Source: Rhypophila decipiens (taxonomy: Eukaryota; Ascomycota; Sordariomycetes; Sordariales; Naviculisporaceae). Taken from it: a stretch of DNA of 64,000 nucleotides. Below are positions 32,357-43,502 of this stretch, one piece after another. The position numbers and the translations under genes are program-made. The stretch's first letter is position 1. Every line of letters starts with the position of its first letter. A model generated the notes under the pieces. The model was not told where the DNA came from. It searched no databases and saw only the letters and a program-made list of their open reading frames with translations. The stretch spans positions 1 to 64,000 of the forward strand of contig MU858057.1 of NCBI GenBank assembly GCA_033297075.1, written 5' to 3'.

Positions 32357-33122
32357 ACCCTTCTCTCTCTATTGATGGGTGGTGACTTGGGGCTTTTTTC
32401 AGTCGTGGTTTATTGTCTGGTCTCTTGCGAATCGATACCTCTTGCAAACCTTGAACAACTTTGCCTACCGAGCCTCTCGAGTTTAGCATGCTTTTGAGTG
32501 TACCTATGTATTTACTTTGCTGCTGTATTATATGTGTTTCTTTTTCACGACCTTATCCCCTATAGCCAACCAGAATCATGATATGCGTATGGATCGCATT
32601 GTGGAGATGCTATGTGCACGAAGTGACTGTCTGTTCATGAAGCTGCGATAGAGAGCCACACTCGGATTTTCTCGGCCATTTGAAGCATCGACTAGGCAAT
32701 CAGGTGATATCCCGACCTAAGTTGTTCATGTTCAAAGAAGAAAGACCAACGACAAGAACCGCTGGTGAGATTTCCCTCTCAAGTCAAAAGAAAGGTTTGC
32801 TATGTAGGTATAAGACTCTATGCACCTGCTCATCAGGTATTCCTCCCACACAATCGTGAGAGGCGCGATGGTGATAATAATACAGGGAGAAAGAAAAGAA
32901 AACGTAGGCTGTGTCCCCACCCATGCTTGCCTGCTTCCGGCCCCGCGCTGCTTGCCGTATGTGCCAAACCCACTTCATCAACCTTGTTGAGCGCCCGCTA
33001 TGTGGGATTTCAGTAAACAACCTGTATGAAAACTCGAATATTTACCCCCTGCTGGTTGCAAAACCACCACCGGAAAAAGAGAGAAAAGAAAGCCACAGAC
33101 GATTGCCACATCAACCCCATGA
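32357..33122. other. Convergent 3' region
   Basis: Between GAL1 (plus) and the RING-CH gene (minus). No gene recognised. Confidence 0.5.
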
Positions 33123-34707
33123 TCAAAAGTTCACCGGGGAACTGTCAGCAGGTTGTGGTGGCGGATGCACCGTCTCCGCCGTGATCGTGCGGATAGTACC
33201 ATTCCGCTTAGGAACTTCCTTGACCCTTCTATTCTTCTTGGCCTCGGCGCCGCGATACTTGGCATACAGCACCAGGGCGTCCTTGAGCACGATAAACAAA
33301 CATCCTCCCACTAGACTACGACCCCATCTGTGCTGCAAGAGACCCGTCGGCGCAGGGTTGTACCCTCTCCTCCTCAAAAAGCTGGAGGTGAGTGAGGGTC
33401 CAGTGAAGGCTTTGCGGATGAGCTCGCCCATCAGCCACGAGATGGTGGGGAGGGCGAGGGAGGTGGCCACGTTGTTCATGACATCCGTCAAGGTGGGCCA
33501 TACAATGTCGTTTTGCTGTCTGTTCCGGTTCTGGTTCTGATTATTGTTATTGTTATTGTTCTGCTCTTGCTGTGGAGGCTGTTGCTGAGCAGGCACTTGC
33601 TGAGCAGGCACTTGCTGAGCAGGCACTTGCTGAGCAGGTGCATCGGCAGCAGGGACTGCTGGGGGTGGCGCTGCTGCTTCTCCTTCAGCCGGCTGGCCAA
33701 GGTCAATCACCTCGCCGTCGTCGTCGTCTGCAACGCCGGCGTCGATTCTAAGCTCGACCTCCAGGCCCCCTTCTTCGCCGCCGCCCTGGAAAAGCCCAAT
33801 GACGGCGTTGGCCATGTCGAAGGCGTTATCTAGGAAACCCGGCTCGTTTCTGGCGGGCGGGTCATTAGCTGGCGCTGCCGCATCTCCTCCTCCGGCATAG
33901 ACATTATCGAGGTTCCCCCCGCGGAGAGTTTTGTTAAGACTCTTCTCTAGAGGGCCAAAAAGCCTTCGGTAAAGGGAAATATATGTGAGGTGTATGTATG
34001 GCATCAACGTTATGATCCACTCGGGAGAGGGCGGCCATGTCTGAAGGGGATCTCTGTGCATCAGTGAGAAGGCGTACTAGGGGTGAGAAAGTTAGCAAGC
34101 GGATATGATGGGACTGTTCAGCGAAACACAGCGAGGCAGCAGAGGCACGTACCACAGTTGAGAAGGGAAGAGCGAGATATTCTATCCGGGGAATCAAGCG
34201 CGCAATGACCAAGGCCGGTCCGATATGGGCCAACCCAAAGAACTTGATCATGATATTCGGTGTCAACCCCCGGAACCGGCGACCGAAGATCCATGTGTTC
34301 ACCCGGTTAGGGCCGGCAAAGACTGCGAAAGACTGGTAACCGTACCATGCCGAGCCGGCGATGCTTCCCGTCGCGAATATAGAAAGCAAGAGGCCCGGCG
34401 AGATACGGCTGTAGTTCTTGTACAGTTTATTCCTGAGCGCAAATACGGCGTCGTATGGCTCCTCGGTTCTGACGGTAGCCTTGCATTGCGGGCACTTGAC
34501 CACGCCGTCCTTACTGCGTCCGTCGTGCTCCTCGCGGGTGATCCATTCGAGCAGACACTTCTCGTGGGCTTCGAGTGTGCAAGGGCAAGCGTTGGCCCAT
34601 CGTTGGTTGGGCGTCTCGGCTGGGGTTTGGTAGCAGATCCAGCATTGCAGTTCGCCCGTGTTGCTTCTTGCGAGCCCTGTCGGTTGACTATCGCTAGCAG
34701 TCGCCAT
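33123..34707 (-). CDS. Membrane RING-CH (MARCH-type) E3 ubiquitin ligase
   Basis: Two exons, 34707-34153 and 34076-33123 (76-nt intron), 502 residues. The N-terminus carries a C4HC3 RINGv finger: CWICYQTPAE..., CPCTLEAHEKCLLEWI and VKCPQCKA (about residues 22-82). Hydrophobic segments follow (about 100-125 SPGLLLSIFATGSIAG; KFFGLAHIGPALVIARLI; PEWIITLMPYIHLTYISLY) and two more near the C-terminus (VATSLALPTISWLMG; LVGGCLFIVLKDALVLYA). Known: such proteins are membrane ubiquitin ligases. The central region is low complexity, with an acidic/Ala/Pro part, repeats of AQQVP and runs of Asn and Gln. The C-terminal basic tail is polar. Substrate unknown. It diverges from SGT2. Confidence 0.85.
33586..33640. 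repeat. 15-bp minisatellite inside the RING-CH gene
   Basis: Three exact copies of CTGAGCAGGCACTTG plus a partial fourth, coding for tandem AQQVP pentapeptides on the minus strand. An adjacent (ATTGTT)n tract codes for poly-Asn. Confidence 0.9.
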
Positions 34708-35450
34708 CTTGGACGGATCGGTATGAGTGCGCTCTAGGCGGGATAAAAGTTTGTCGTTCACCCGAGGAGATTGATTGAGCTAGAGAACCGGGAGATGCGG
34801 TCGAGCTGGGAGACTGCGACGGCGCAATCTGGAGCGTCGTCTGTCGATAATACCAGCGAGAAAAAGCTGATCGAATTAAAATGGGCGAGGGCAATATTCG
34901 TTGTAATTTGTACTTTCAATAACAAAATCTCAATCAGTGGTAAAACGAGGATTGGTAAGTGTCGAGCTGTCGCATGAACTAGATGTGCGAATGAGGCCGT
35001 CGCCAGGCTGCGTGACGCTGTGACATCAGTTGGCGGTTGATGATCCACTGCAGCTGCTTCGTGGTGCTGGGAACGGATGAGGGCGATAAGATAAGGTCTA
35101 GACGTGGTGCTCTGAACGCTACAATAAATTAATGCCTCGCCACGGCCTTCCTTCGCCTTCCACGCACTTTTGTGGACACGCTGTCGCTAATGACCCCGCA
35201 GGCTCGTCCCTGCCGGCCAGCCCCTCTCCAGCAAAGGGGATGGCAAGCATGGAAAGCCACAAGAGCCCAGGGGTTCAAGTCGGGTACAAATCTAGAACTC
35301 TTACCTTCCTGAATCAAATTCTAGAACGGTGCCGAAATACACCCTTCTACGAAAGAAGCATTTTACATCTCTCCTCCAATTCTCCCCCCTCCTAACCCGA
35401 CCGACTCTCCCGTACTACAACCACTCACCGGATCACAATCCAACGCTCAA
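34708..35450. other. Divergent promoter region
   Basis: Shared between the RING-CH gene (minus) and SGT2 (plus). Nothing further recognised. Confidence 0.5.
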
Positions 35451-36698
35451 GATGGTAAGGTCACCACTCCGAACCCTCAGGGCATCACTCACAGCCGAAG
35501 AAACGACTACTAACTGCGCGCGTCCGTTCGACATGAATAGGCCACGACATCAAAGCAGCGCCTAGCACTAGCAATCTGCGACTTCCTCTCGACGTCCCTA
35601 ACCGACGGGACCCTGCAGGCCGAAGACAAGGACGAGATCGAAATCGCCATCAACTGCATCGGTGGCGCCTTTGGCGTCGACGCCTCCGATAAAGAAGCCG
35701 TCTCGCAAGCCGTCGGCTCGCAAAGTCTCCTCCAGATCTACTCTGTCTACGAGAAATTAAAGAATGCCGGACAGAAACCCAGTGCCGGTGGTCCCGCCCC
35801 TGCGCCCTCGGCTTCCTCCTCCACCCCTGGAGCATCTTCGACCGTCCCGACCGACGAACAAAAGAAACAGGCCGAGGCCCTGAAATCCAAGGGTAACGCC
35901 GCCATGGCGCAAAAGGACTATACCACAGCTATCGATTTCTACACCCAGGCGTTGGACATCAACCCCGGTAACGCCGTGTTCCTGTCGAACCGCGCGGCGG
36001 CGTATAGTGCCAAGGGCGAGCACGCCTCTGCAAAGCAAGATGCTGAGGCCGCCGTCGCTCTCGACCCCAGATACACCAAGGCATGGAGCCGTCTCGGCCT
36101 CGCGCGCTTCGCCCTCGGTGACGCCAAGGGTTCCATGGAGGCTTACCAGAAGGGAATCGAGTACGAGGGTAACGGTGGCAGCGATGCCATGAAGAAGGGC
36201 TTCGAGACGGCTAAGCGTCGCGTTGACGAGATCGCCGCCGAGGAGGCCGACGTTGCCGCTGCTACAAGGAGCGGCCCCGGTGGTGGCGGAGGTACACCCA
36301 GTCTGGCTGACCTCGCGGGTATGTTCGGTGGCGGTGGGCGCGGAGGAGGCGGCGGTGGTGGCATGCCGGATTTGTCTTCGATCATGAGCAATCCCATGTT
36401 TGCGTCTATGGCGCAGAACCTCATGAGCAACCCGGATATGATGGCCAACCTGATGAACAACCCCCGTCTGAGAGAGATGGCCAACCAGTTTGGTGGCGGT
36501 GGTGGAATGCCTGATATTGGGTCGCTGATGAACGACCCTAACATTGCCGAGATGTAAGTTCTGGCTGTTCACCTTGTGACCATGCGATTGAGCATCGAAA
36601 TACTGACACATTTGACACATAGGGCTCGCAACATGATGGGAGGCGGCGGTGGTGCAGGAGGTGCCCCCGGAGGTGGTGCCCCTGGCACCGACAGGTGA
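35451..36698 (+). CDS. SGT2: Small glutamine-rich TPR co-chaperone Sgt2
   Basis: Three exons: 35451-35453 (only the ATG), 35541-36553 and 36623-36698, 363 residues. The protein begins M-ATTSKQRLALAICDFL. The N-terminal dimerisation domain (1-65) includes IEIAINCIGGAFG. Three TPR repeats lie at about 108-215 (KGNAAMAQKDYTTAIDFYTQ; NRAAAYSAKGEHASAKQDA; GLARFALGDAKGSMEAY). The Met/Gly/Asn-rich C-terminal region (MSNPDMMANLMNNPRLREM type) binds hydrophobic clients. Known role: Sgt2 receives tail-anchored proteins and passes them to Get3 through Get4/Get5; it also binds Hsp70/Hsp90. The one-codon first exon follows from frame continuity, since no other start ATG precedes the conserved N-terminus and the donor ATG|GTAAGG is strong. 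Confidence 0.92.
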
Positions 36699-37846
36699 TG
36701 ACACCATATCATCTACCAGAATATTAAGGACAGACTATTTAGTCTTTTGGAAGGGCAGATGGTGTGAGGAAGCAAGTAAACACAATGCATGGCATATAGT
36801 GCTGGAGGCGCCTAGTTAAATGCAGATCGATATCTCCATGGGCGAGAGAGCCTCCTCATAATTAGCAAGGCCGAGATCTCAGAAAGTAATAGATATCCAA
36901 ATTCTCCATTCCATCATGGTGCCGTACGGTCTCTCCCTCGTTCCTTTTGGGTCTCGCTAGATCCTCAAAGCATGGAATTCCGCTTTACTACCTACATATT
37001 CGTCCTCTGGTTCTCCGAGCTAATTTGTAGTGACTTGTCAATGCTCCAGGCCCTGCCACAGCCGTTACACCGGTTGACCAAGACCTTTTAGAGCCTTATG
37101 TCCAATTATTTTACCTTGACGACAGGCATTTATTTGGTCATTGCAACACAGAGAACGATGGCATCCAAGCCAAAGTATGCGTGGTTTTGGAAATCGGGCT
37201 GGTCTGCTGCTCAGCAAAGTGAATCCGTCAACCAATGCTAGTTATCTATCCAGTGCCCTTTGCAAACAGCTCGGAACTTTAACCGATCCATCAAATGCCG
37301 AAACGAAACGAAACTATATCGGCGAAAAGTATCCGTGAATATGCTGCACTTGACCTTTCCTGAAAGCCCCTGTTCACCAGTCCACGCCGCTGCCCCCGTC
37401 CGTTCTCAGTCCTGAAAGAATGGTATCATTCGACTCGCAAGTACACCAAGACCCGCTGAGATTCGTCCTCACCGTGGGTGGGCAACTCACTATGCTTGCG
37501 TACATATAGCGGGAAGTAGATGGCTCGGTGATGATGAATGAAAGAAAGCGGTCCTTACGGAGATGGCGGAAATTCTTTCATGCAGGAGCCAAACAAATTC
37601 ATGCCCAGTTCTGTCGGGGGTTTAATCGTGAGTTGCTTTTGCTTCAGGTCGATGTCAAAATCCCATGCAGTAAAAATGTTCATTGCTGAAGTCGATGTTA
37701 TGTGAAGTGTTATTATGTTTTTATGGCATCAAATGGTCAATTACCATGAACTCAATTACCATTCATTGATTGGAAATGACAGAAAGGAACAAAAAAAATA
37801 TTTGATGCAAAGAGGAACTGCAGATAAACACAAAAAAAGAAATGAT
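36699..37846. other. Intergenic region between SGT2 and tRNA-Leu
   Basis: SGT2 3' flank, then a mostly AT-rich stretch. A Pol III terminator of the tRNA lies at 37832-37838. No gene recognised. Confidence 0.5.
37832..37838 (-). terminator. Pol III terminator of tRNA-Leu
   Basis: Seven T residues on the minus strand, nine bases after the tRNA 3' end. Confidence 0.75.
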
Positions 37847-37961
37847 TGACAAGAGTGGGATTCGAACCCACGCCCTTTCGGACCGCGAATAGGGACTGGA
37901 TTAATTACGAATAAATCCTGTTTCCTGAACACGGCGCCTTAGACCGCTCGGCCATCTTGCC
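37847..37961 (-). tRNA. tRNA-Leu (CAG) with intron
   Basis: The minus strand folds as a cloverleaf: acceptor GGCAAGA/TCTTGTC with discriminator A; A box TGGCCGAGCGG; anticodon stem CCGTG/CGCGG with loop TTCAGG...T, anticodon CAG at 37927-37925; long class II variable arm; T arm GTGGG TTCGAAT CCCAC. A 35-nt intron (37923-37889) sits one base after the anticodon, the canonical place. CCA is not encoded, as expected in eukaryotes. Confidence 0.93.
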
Positions 37962-38178
37962 TTGAGATTGGATGAAAGTGGAAACAGGGTTGAGGCTCTA
38001 TGGAGGCCCGTGATGATGACCCACTTTCGCATATGTACCCTTGTACTTCCTCCCCTTTTTCACCATGGTTTAACCCTTATGTTGTAAAGAAAGCGAAATC
38101 AATTACAATACATTAAGTACATGCATCTAATTTAATATCAAGTTTAGGTATCTACAAGTTTTGACAGAAAAGTACAAA

Positions 38179-41100
38179 TCAGCAAATCAGTTCATGCGGG
38201 TATAATTTCAGGGGCGTGACCAGTGCCTTCTCATAAGACGAAGGACCAGCTCCCGACAGAATGTTCTCAAATGCCGCGGGCGGCTCCGGTCGTCCTGACG
38301 CCGTTTGTCTTGGTGCATCCGCTTTCTTTTTGCTTAAGAAGCTCGGGGAGACAATTCCAATGCTGGGCTTATGCCCTCGAATATCGTCCTCGTCGCTCAC
38401 CGCTCGGGCTGCCTGATCTTCCTCAGCGCTACCGCATATCGCCTCATCGCTTTCCCACGTCTTGGGGTCGGAGCCTGTTGAAAATCTGTCCACCCCTCGT
38501 GGACCACCCCGTGGAAACCTGCCATACTTGTTTCTCAAAGTAATATCAGCCCCAGCTTTGAACAAGGCAGAGAACATCGCCGAGTTCCTTAGTAGGCCAG
38601 CTCTATGCAGGGCCGTGTTCCCGTCCAGATCCGTGGCACAAATCTCAGCACATTCGATATCAGCAATTCGACCACTTCTCGACCCACCCCGCCCTTCCAT
38701 TCGATAGTGCTCGCTTTGTGGAGCGGCGTCTCCAGATACCGGTCGCGAGCATTCACATCCAGGCCACAGGCCAGAGCCACTTTCAAAAGTCCAGGAGAAT
38801 GACAGGCGGCGAAGTGAAGAAGTGTTTGCCCGTCAGCTGTGGTAACATTGGGGTCCGCACCTTTTGTCAGGAGATATTCCACGGATTCAAAGTTCCTATA
38901 GCTACCAATAACTCCATTACCTAGATATGATGCGCGTTTGCCCACTGCTGCGAGGAGCGGATATCGCCTGACGGTACCACAGGGTTGATTCATGTCGAAT
39001 CCCATGGTCACCATTTTCTCCAGGAGAGCGTTCAGTCCCAGGTCTGCTACAGCAAATGAAAGGCTACCCTCGCCTGTATCGTCGAAGACTGAAAACGGGA
39101 GATTTTCAAGGCGTTGTATAAGCCTCTTTTCGGCAACCAGTGTGATCATCGTCTCCTGAGAAGAACCAAACTTCTCGGCGAATTCCATGTGCGCTAACAT
39201 AAAACTATTAACGTAAGCCAGAAATGGATACTTGGATTTATTAAAAGAGCGTGACAAGGGCCTGTTTTCGGCTAGCTGGGCGAATTCAGCTGTATTAAGG
39301 TAGTTGAAACAACCAATAGCGAGGGTTGTATGGCCCGGACCAGATGGATCGCTTCGTTTGTCTGCCTTTGACCCGGCAAGCAGGCTGAATCCTTCACCGT
39401 TGAGAAAGAATTCACAAACAGTTTCGTGTATGAATTGATAGGTTGACCGTTCAGGTTCTAGCTAGATTCTCGTATCGCCTGGATCGACAGCTGTGAATGT
39501 AGCAGACGTGCGTTCCAACAGACCCCGCGAGAGATCAATAATCATCGCATGGACCTTTTGAGGGGTTTCCAGGTATTCGATCGAATCCTCCCAATCTCGG
39601 ATGGTTGGATAAGGTGTGCCGCTGAAGGCGAGTGCGACATGAATATCCGCCAAGGCCAGCGTACGACCAGAGTATAACATAATATGCATCAGACGAATCG
39701 CCTTGATTTGCTCTTCCGATTCTGCCTCAAACATAGTACGGAATAAGGCCTCGATCTCAGAGGGGATTTCGTCCAGCTTGTGCCGGAGCCATTTGAGTGA
39801 CTTGCTATGCCCGGTGGACTTGAGGAGTGTCACGACGAGTATGACCCATAAGAAGATACCATTAGACTTCTCAAAGAGGTCATTCTTGAGCTCCTGGATA
39901 GAGTGGTCGTTTTTCGCTTCGTTCTCAATATACCTTAAAATGTCTTGTCGGTTGTGGTGCTCGACCACAACCTCCGGGCATCCAGGGATGGATATATTCG
40001 GATAGTGACGACTGGAAAAGCAAATCCTTAAGATGGCTACAGACGCGTAGGCCTTCCTCGCCAGCCGTTTGAAGAACCCAAGCAGTTCTCTGACCTCAGA
40101 CTCGTCACATTCGTCCATGACGTCCACAAAAAGGGTGGAAGGGTGTGATTCGGGGATTGCAAAGACAAGCATAAGGAACTCCTGGAGATCTTCTTCGTGC
40201 CAGTTAACCGACCCCTGATAAGATCTCATATCCATGTACCTGCGAGAGAGGTGAGACAGTGCAACGAGATCCTTTTGAAGAACCTGATGGAGAAGTGATC
40301 GGTACACTCCCAGGCCAGTCTTCTCAAGAAGCTGGGTTCCGCGAGCGTTAAAGAAGAAAGCTGCGCTGGTCCTCAGCTTCATATCCCTCGACTGGGCCGT
40401 TGCATGGTCTTTGAATCTGCGTGAAATCTCCTTGACCAAGACTGACTTCCCGGCGCCAGGTTTTCCCTTTATCCAGAGCATCCCGTAGTTGTGTGCCATG
40501 TCGACTCTGTCTCGCCAGGTCATGTACTCGGGAGTGGCAAATAACCAGCTGCACGTGTCCTCGAGGGCCCTCTGGATATTCTTTTCACGGTGATACATTT
40601 CGGGGAAGTAAAGGGACTTTAACAAGTCTAAGACTGATATCAGAAACTGTTGAAAGACGGTCATGGAGTTGGTGACGTACCTCTACCCTCGCTCGTGATT
40701 GCCAGATCATCTGTAAGAGGATATTAGATGCATGCTTTTGAGAAATTCCCATGGCCCCTGTCAGCTGGTTAGCAGCATATACTTACGTTTCTTGTAATTC
40801 GACATGACCGCCTTGATCTCCACGGAGATTTTCCTGTAGCCCGGGTCCTCTCGGTTCTTGAAGCGGCACATATCCATGTGATTTGCAGAGATGGTGTCCG
40901 CATGCTCTCTAGGATCGTCAAGCGTCGATGACATGTGGGAGACTACCTGTAAAGAGTCAACATTGGAATGGTGTCCATGGCTGTTATGAGTTATACGGTA
41001 GACCAGGGCCTACCTTTTCGTTGAGGGGCCCCAGGTTGACACCCGTCATGCCATATGCCTCCTCGAAAGTCTTCACTCGAAAGTCGTAGGTTCGCCATAA

Positions 41101-42069
41101 TACCAGGAAAGCCTCACGTCCAAGCTCAAGCTCGAGGTTGTTTGCAGCACCTAGGGTTTATAGCAAGGCAGAGTTCGAGTCTACTCTGAACATGGTGCTG
41201 ATCATTTTCCGAACAGTGTCACCAAGTTCGGCGAGGTCTGGACTGCCTCTGTGTGGGGTCCCATGAAAATAATACCAATCGTGGATCTAACGATATCCTT
41301 GATTTCGTACTCTTCAGATTCGTGAGATCGGCGAAGGACCTGAAGTGGTAGCTTCGAGTTAGTAACGGTCCTTCTGGAATAGTTTGATGCATTCGGCCTC
41401 AGGTCACCATTGCTTCTTACCTCCTTGACAAGAAGTCCACCCAGCGAATGAGCCGCAAAGATTATAGGTCTCCTTGGAGGCTTCTCCCGTTGGAGAGAGT
41501 ATAGAAGATCCTTGGCGTGAGCAAAGAAGTCGTTCTTGTTGGAGTTTGAATAGCCCCTGGTGACCTGGGATTCGTAACCGTACACCATCACGCGGGCATT
41601 TTTGCACCATTCTTCCGACCCCAGAAGATGAAGAGGCCAGTAGACTTCGTTGCTTGGCTTTGCGGTGTTGGTCGTCGTCGAAATGGAATGCTCAGCTGAT
41701 CGGGATATATCCATGGGTGCATCTTGTTTCCTTGCAAAGTTGAGAAAATGCCTTAGTCTGTGTCGCCTCGGCTTCGGACTTTTCTCAGGCTCGATATCAG
41801 CTTCGATCGTGTCGTGTGTGTTATGCGCCGTAATGGATGGGCCATCGTCCGACTTTGGCCGGGGATATGTCCATGTCTTGTAAGGATGGCCTCCGAGGCC
41901 ATGAACGAACACAACACTGTCCAAGACAAACGCTGATTAGCGGGACATGGAAAAGAGAGAAGGTATCGGTAGTGCAGTGGTACTCGGCTTACTCGAATTC
42001 CGCGTTGGTATTGTCTCTTAAAATCGTGAAGCCGGTCCGGCTAACTCGACCATGTCGACTGAAGTCCAT
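38179..42069 (-). pseudogene. NOD-like receptor (alpha/beta hydrolase-NACHT-ankyrin), inactivated
   Basis: Six-exon model: 42069-41993, 41916-41421, 41339-41014, 40946-40787, 40710-40681 and 40633-38179. The N-terminal lipase-like domain has VFVHGLGGHPYKTW and the nucleophile elbow AHSLGGLLVK. The NACHT domain has Walker A GKPGAGKSVL and Walker B-like TLFVDVMDECD, then YQFIHETVCEFF. At least four ankyrin-type repeats close the protein (DGQTLLHFAACH; LETPLHKAST; DGNTALHRAG). Four lesions are seen: a missing base near 41261 (within MG|PHTE, where MGTPHRGS is expected); TAA at 41158-41160; TAG at 39462-39464; and a missing base near 38650 (within LLISN). Restoring the base in exon 3 also makes its length fit the next splice phase, which supports real decay of a normal gene. 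Family role: fungal NLRs act in heterokaryon incompatibility and self/non-self recognition. Confidence 0.85.
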
Positions 42070-43502
42070 AGCTCCATTCCGTCACAGCTCCGTCGTCTTC
42101 GGGGGGCTCTGTTGAGTATCACAGTTGGCGATATCGTTGAAGTGGCCGTATGACATCCTGCAAAGACGACATAAGGCGCGGTTTTGGAAAGTCGCAAAAG
42201 TTGACCTGGCAATGAGGTGACCAGTCTGTGAGGCTGAGCCGAAGCCGCTCTCCAGCCTGAGGTGAGGGGCGTTGGCTCAACATCGTGTATGATTGGGTGT
42301 CGACACAGCCCATCCTGAGGACGAAGAGCACAGGCTAACCGAGTTGCGCAGCTTGCATTTCATTGACCTGCTTCTGAAGCCGGGATAACTTTTCATCGTA
42401 GGTGAGTGATGGTGTCCATCGGGAGAAAAGAACCGGGCAAGGAAGGAGGAATAGTTTTCCATTCGGGAGAAAACCGGCGGATCAATGACGGCGGACGCTC
42501 CAAACTGTCAAAAGAGGAAGGAGCCCGTGAAAAGGATGCCTTGCACTTTCCACAGCTTTACTTGGCAAGCCCTCACCTTATATGTACCGCAACTCCAAGT
42601 ACCTCACTTAACCCATCAGTCGCAAGCAAAACAAAAAAAAGGAGATGTTGAACAGATTCCGACGCCGTTTAATTAACTTTTTTGGCCGTAGCGCATATTC
42701 TTTCGTTCTATAGAGTGGAGATTTGTCTAAAATAATGGCAAACAGCGAATACATGTACAAGTAAAAAAGTACAGATCCCGTTTCCATCTGCATCTTGCTT
42801 CCCTCTTCTTCTTCATACCCTCTCGTTCCCAGGCTGAACCTGCAAAGTATTTCCCTCCGGTTTCCTCATATCCTTGACCCTAATCCCCGTACCTGTTGGT
42901 AAAGGTAGATTGTCCCTCCATGATCAACCATCCCAGGAAAAAAAGACCCTTCAACGCTTAACCGACCCAAACCAAAGCCCTTGGACCGAGAACCGTAGTC
43001 CCAAACCGTTGTATGAACCCATTACCGAGCCTCAAACACCATGTGTTGGGCCCTCGGTATCCCATACCATTTCTATTCCCATCCATGAGAGCCAAATAAC
43101 GCCACACGCTTGCTGAAGACCGGCAAAACGTGACCAAAGCCAGGGAAAGGTATGTACAAAAGAAATAAAGAGAATAACGAAATGGATGATATTTTGGTTC
43201 CAACGGCACAAAAACAACAAGGCCGATTCGAATTGAGTCACCAACGTCCCAAATGCCAGTCCTCTCCTTTTTATTGACCCAAATGCCATTTCCACAGACC
43301 GCCCAGCCGATATCAAAACACAAAGACTCAACCGCCGAACCAGCCGCATGTTATTATTTCGTTGTTGCGCGAAGGGGGTATCATGCCAGTTCCAAAAAAA
43401 GGAAATTGAGAGTTAAAATGAAATAAGCCAAGACGATTAAAACGCTGTAATGCAATAGACGAGACGAAACCTGAAAGTCTGAAATGTCAAAGATCAAGGG
43501 AC
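42070..43502. other. Intergenic region upstream of the NLR relic
   Basis: Holds the NLR promoter and the 3' flank of the PPR gene. No supported gene. Confidence 0.5.

Noticed and set aside
35258..35280. B-box-like GGTTCAAGTC as a tRNA
   Set aside because: No A box at proper spacing and no pairing acceptor stem; lies just upstream of SGT2.
39450..39520. Splicing out of the in-frame TAG in the NLR
   Set aside because: Possible acceptors (ATCTAG, CTAG) exist but no donor within intron range keeps the frame; the sequence on both sides reads as one protein.
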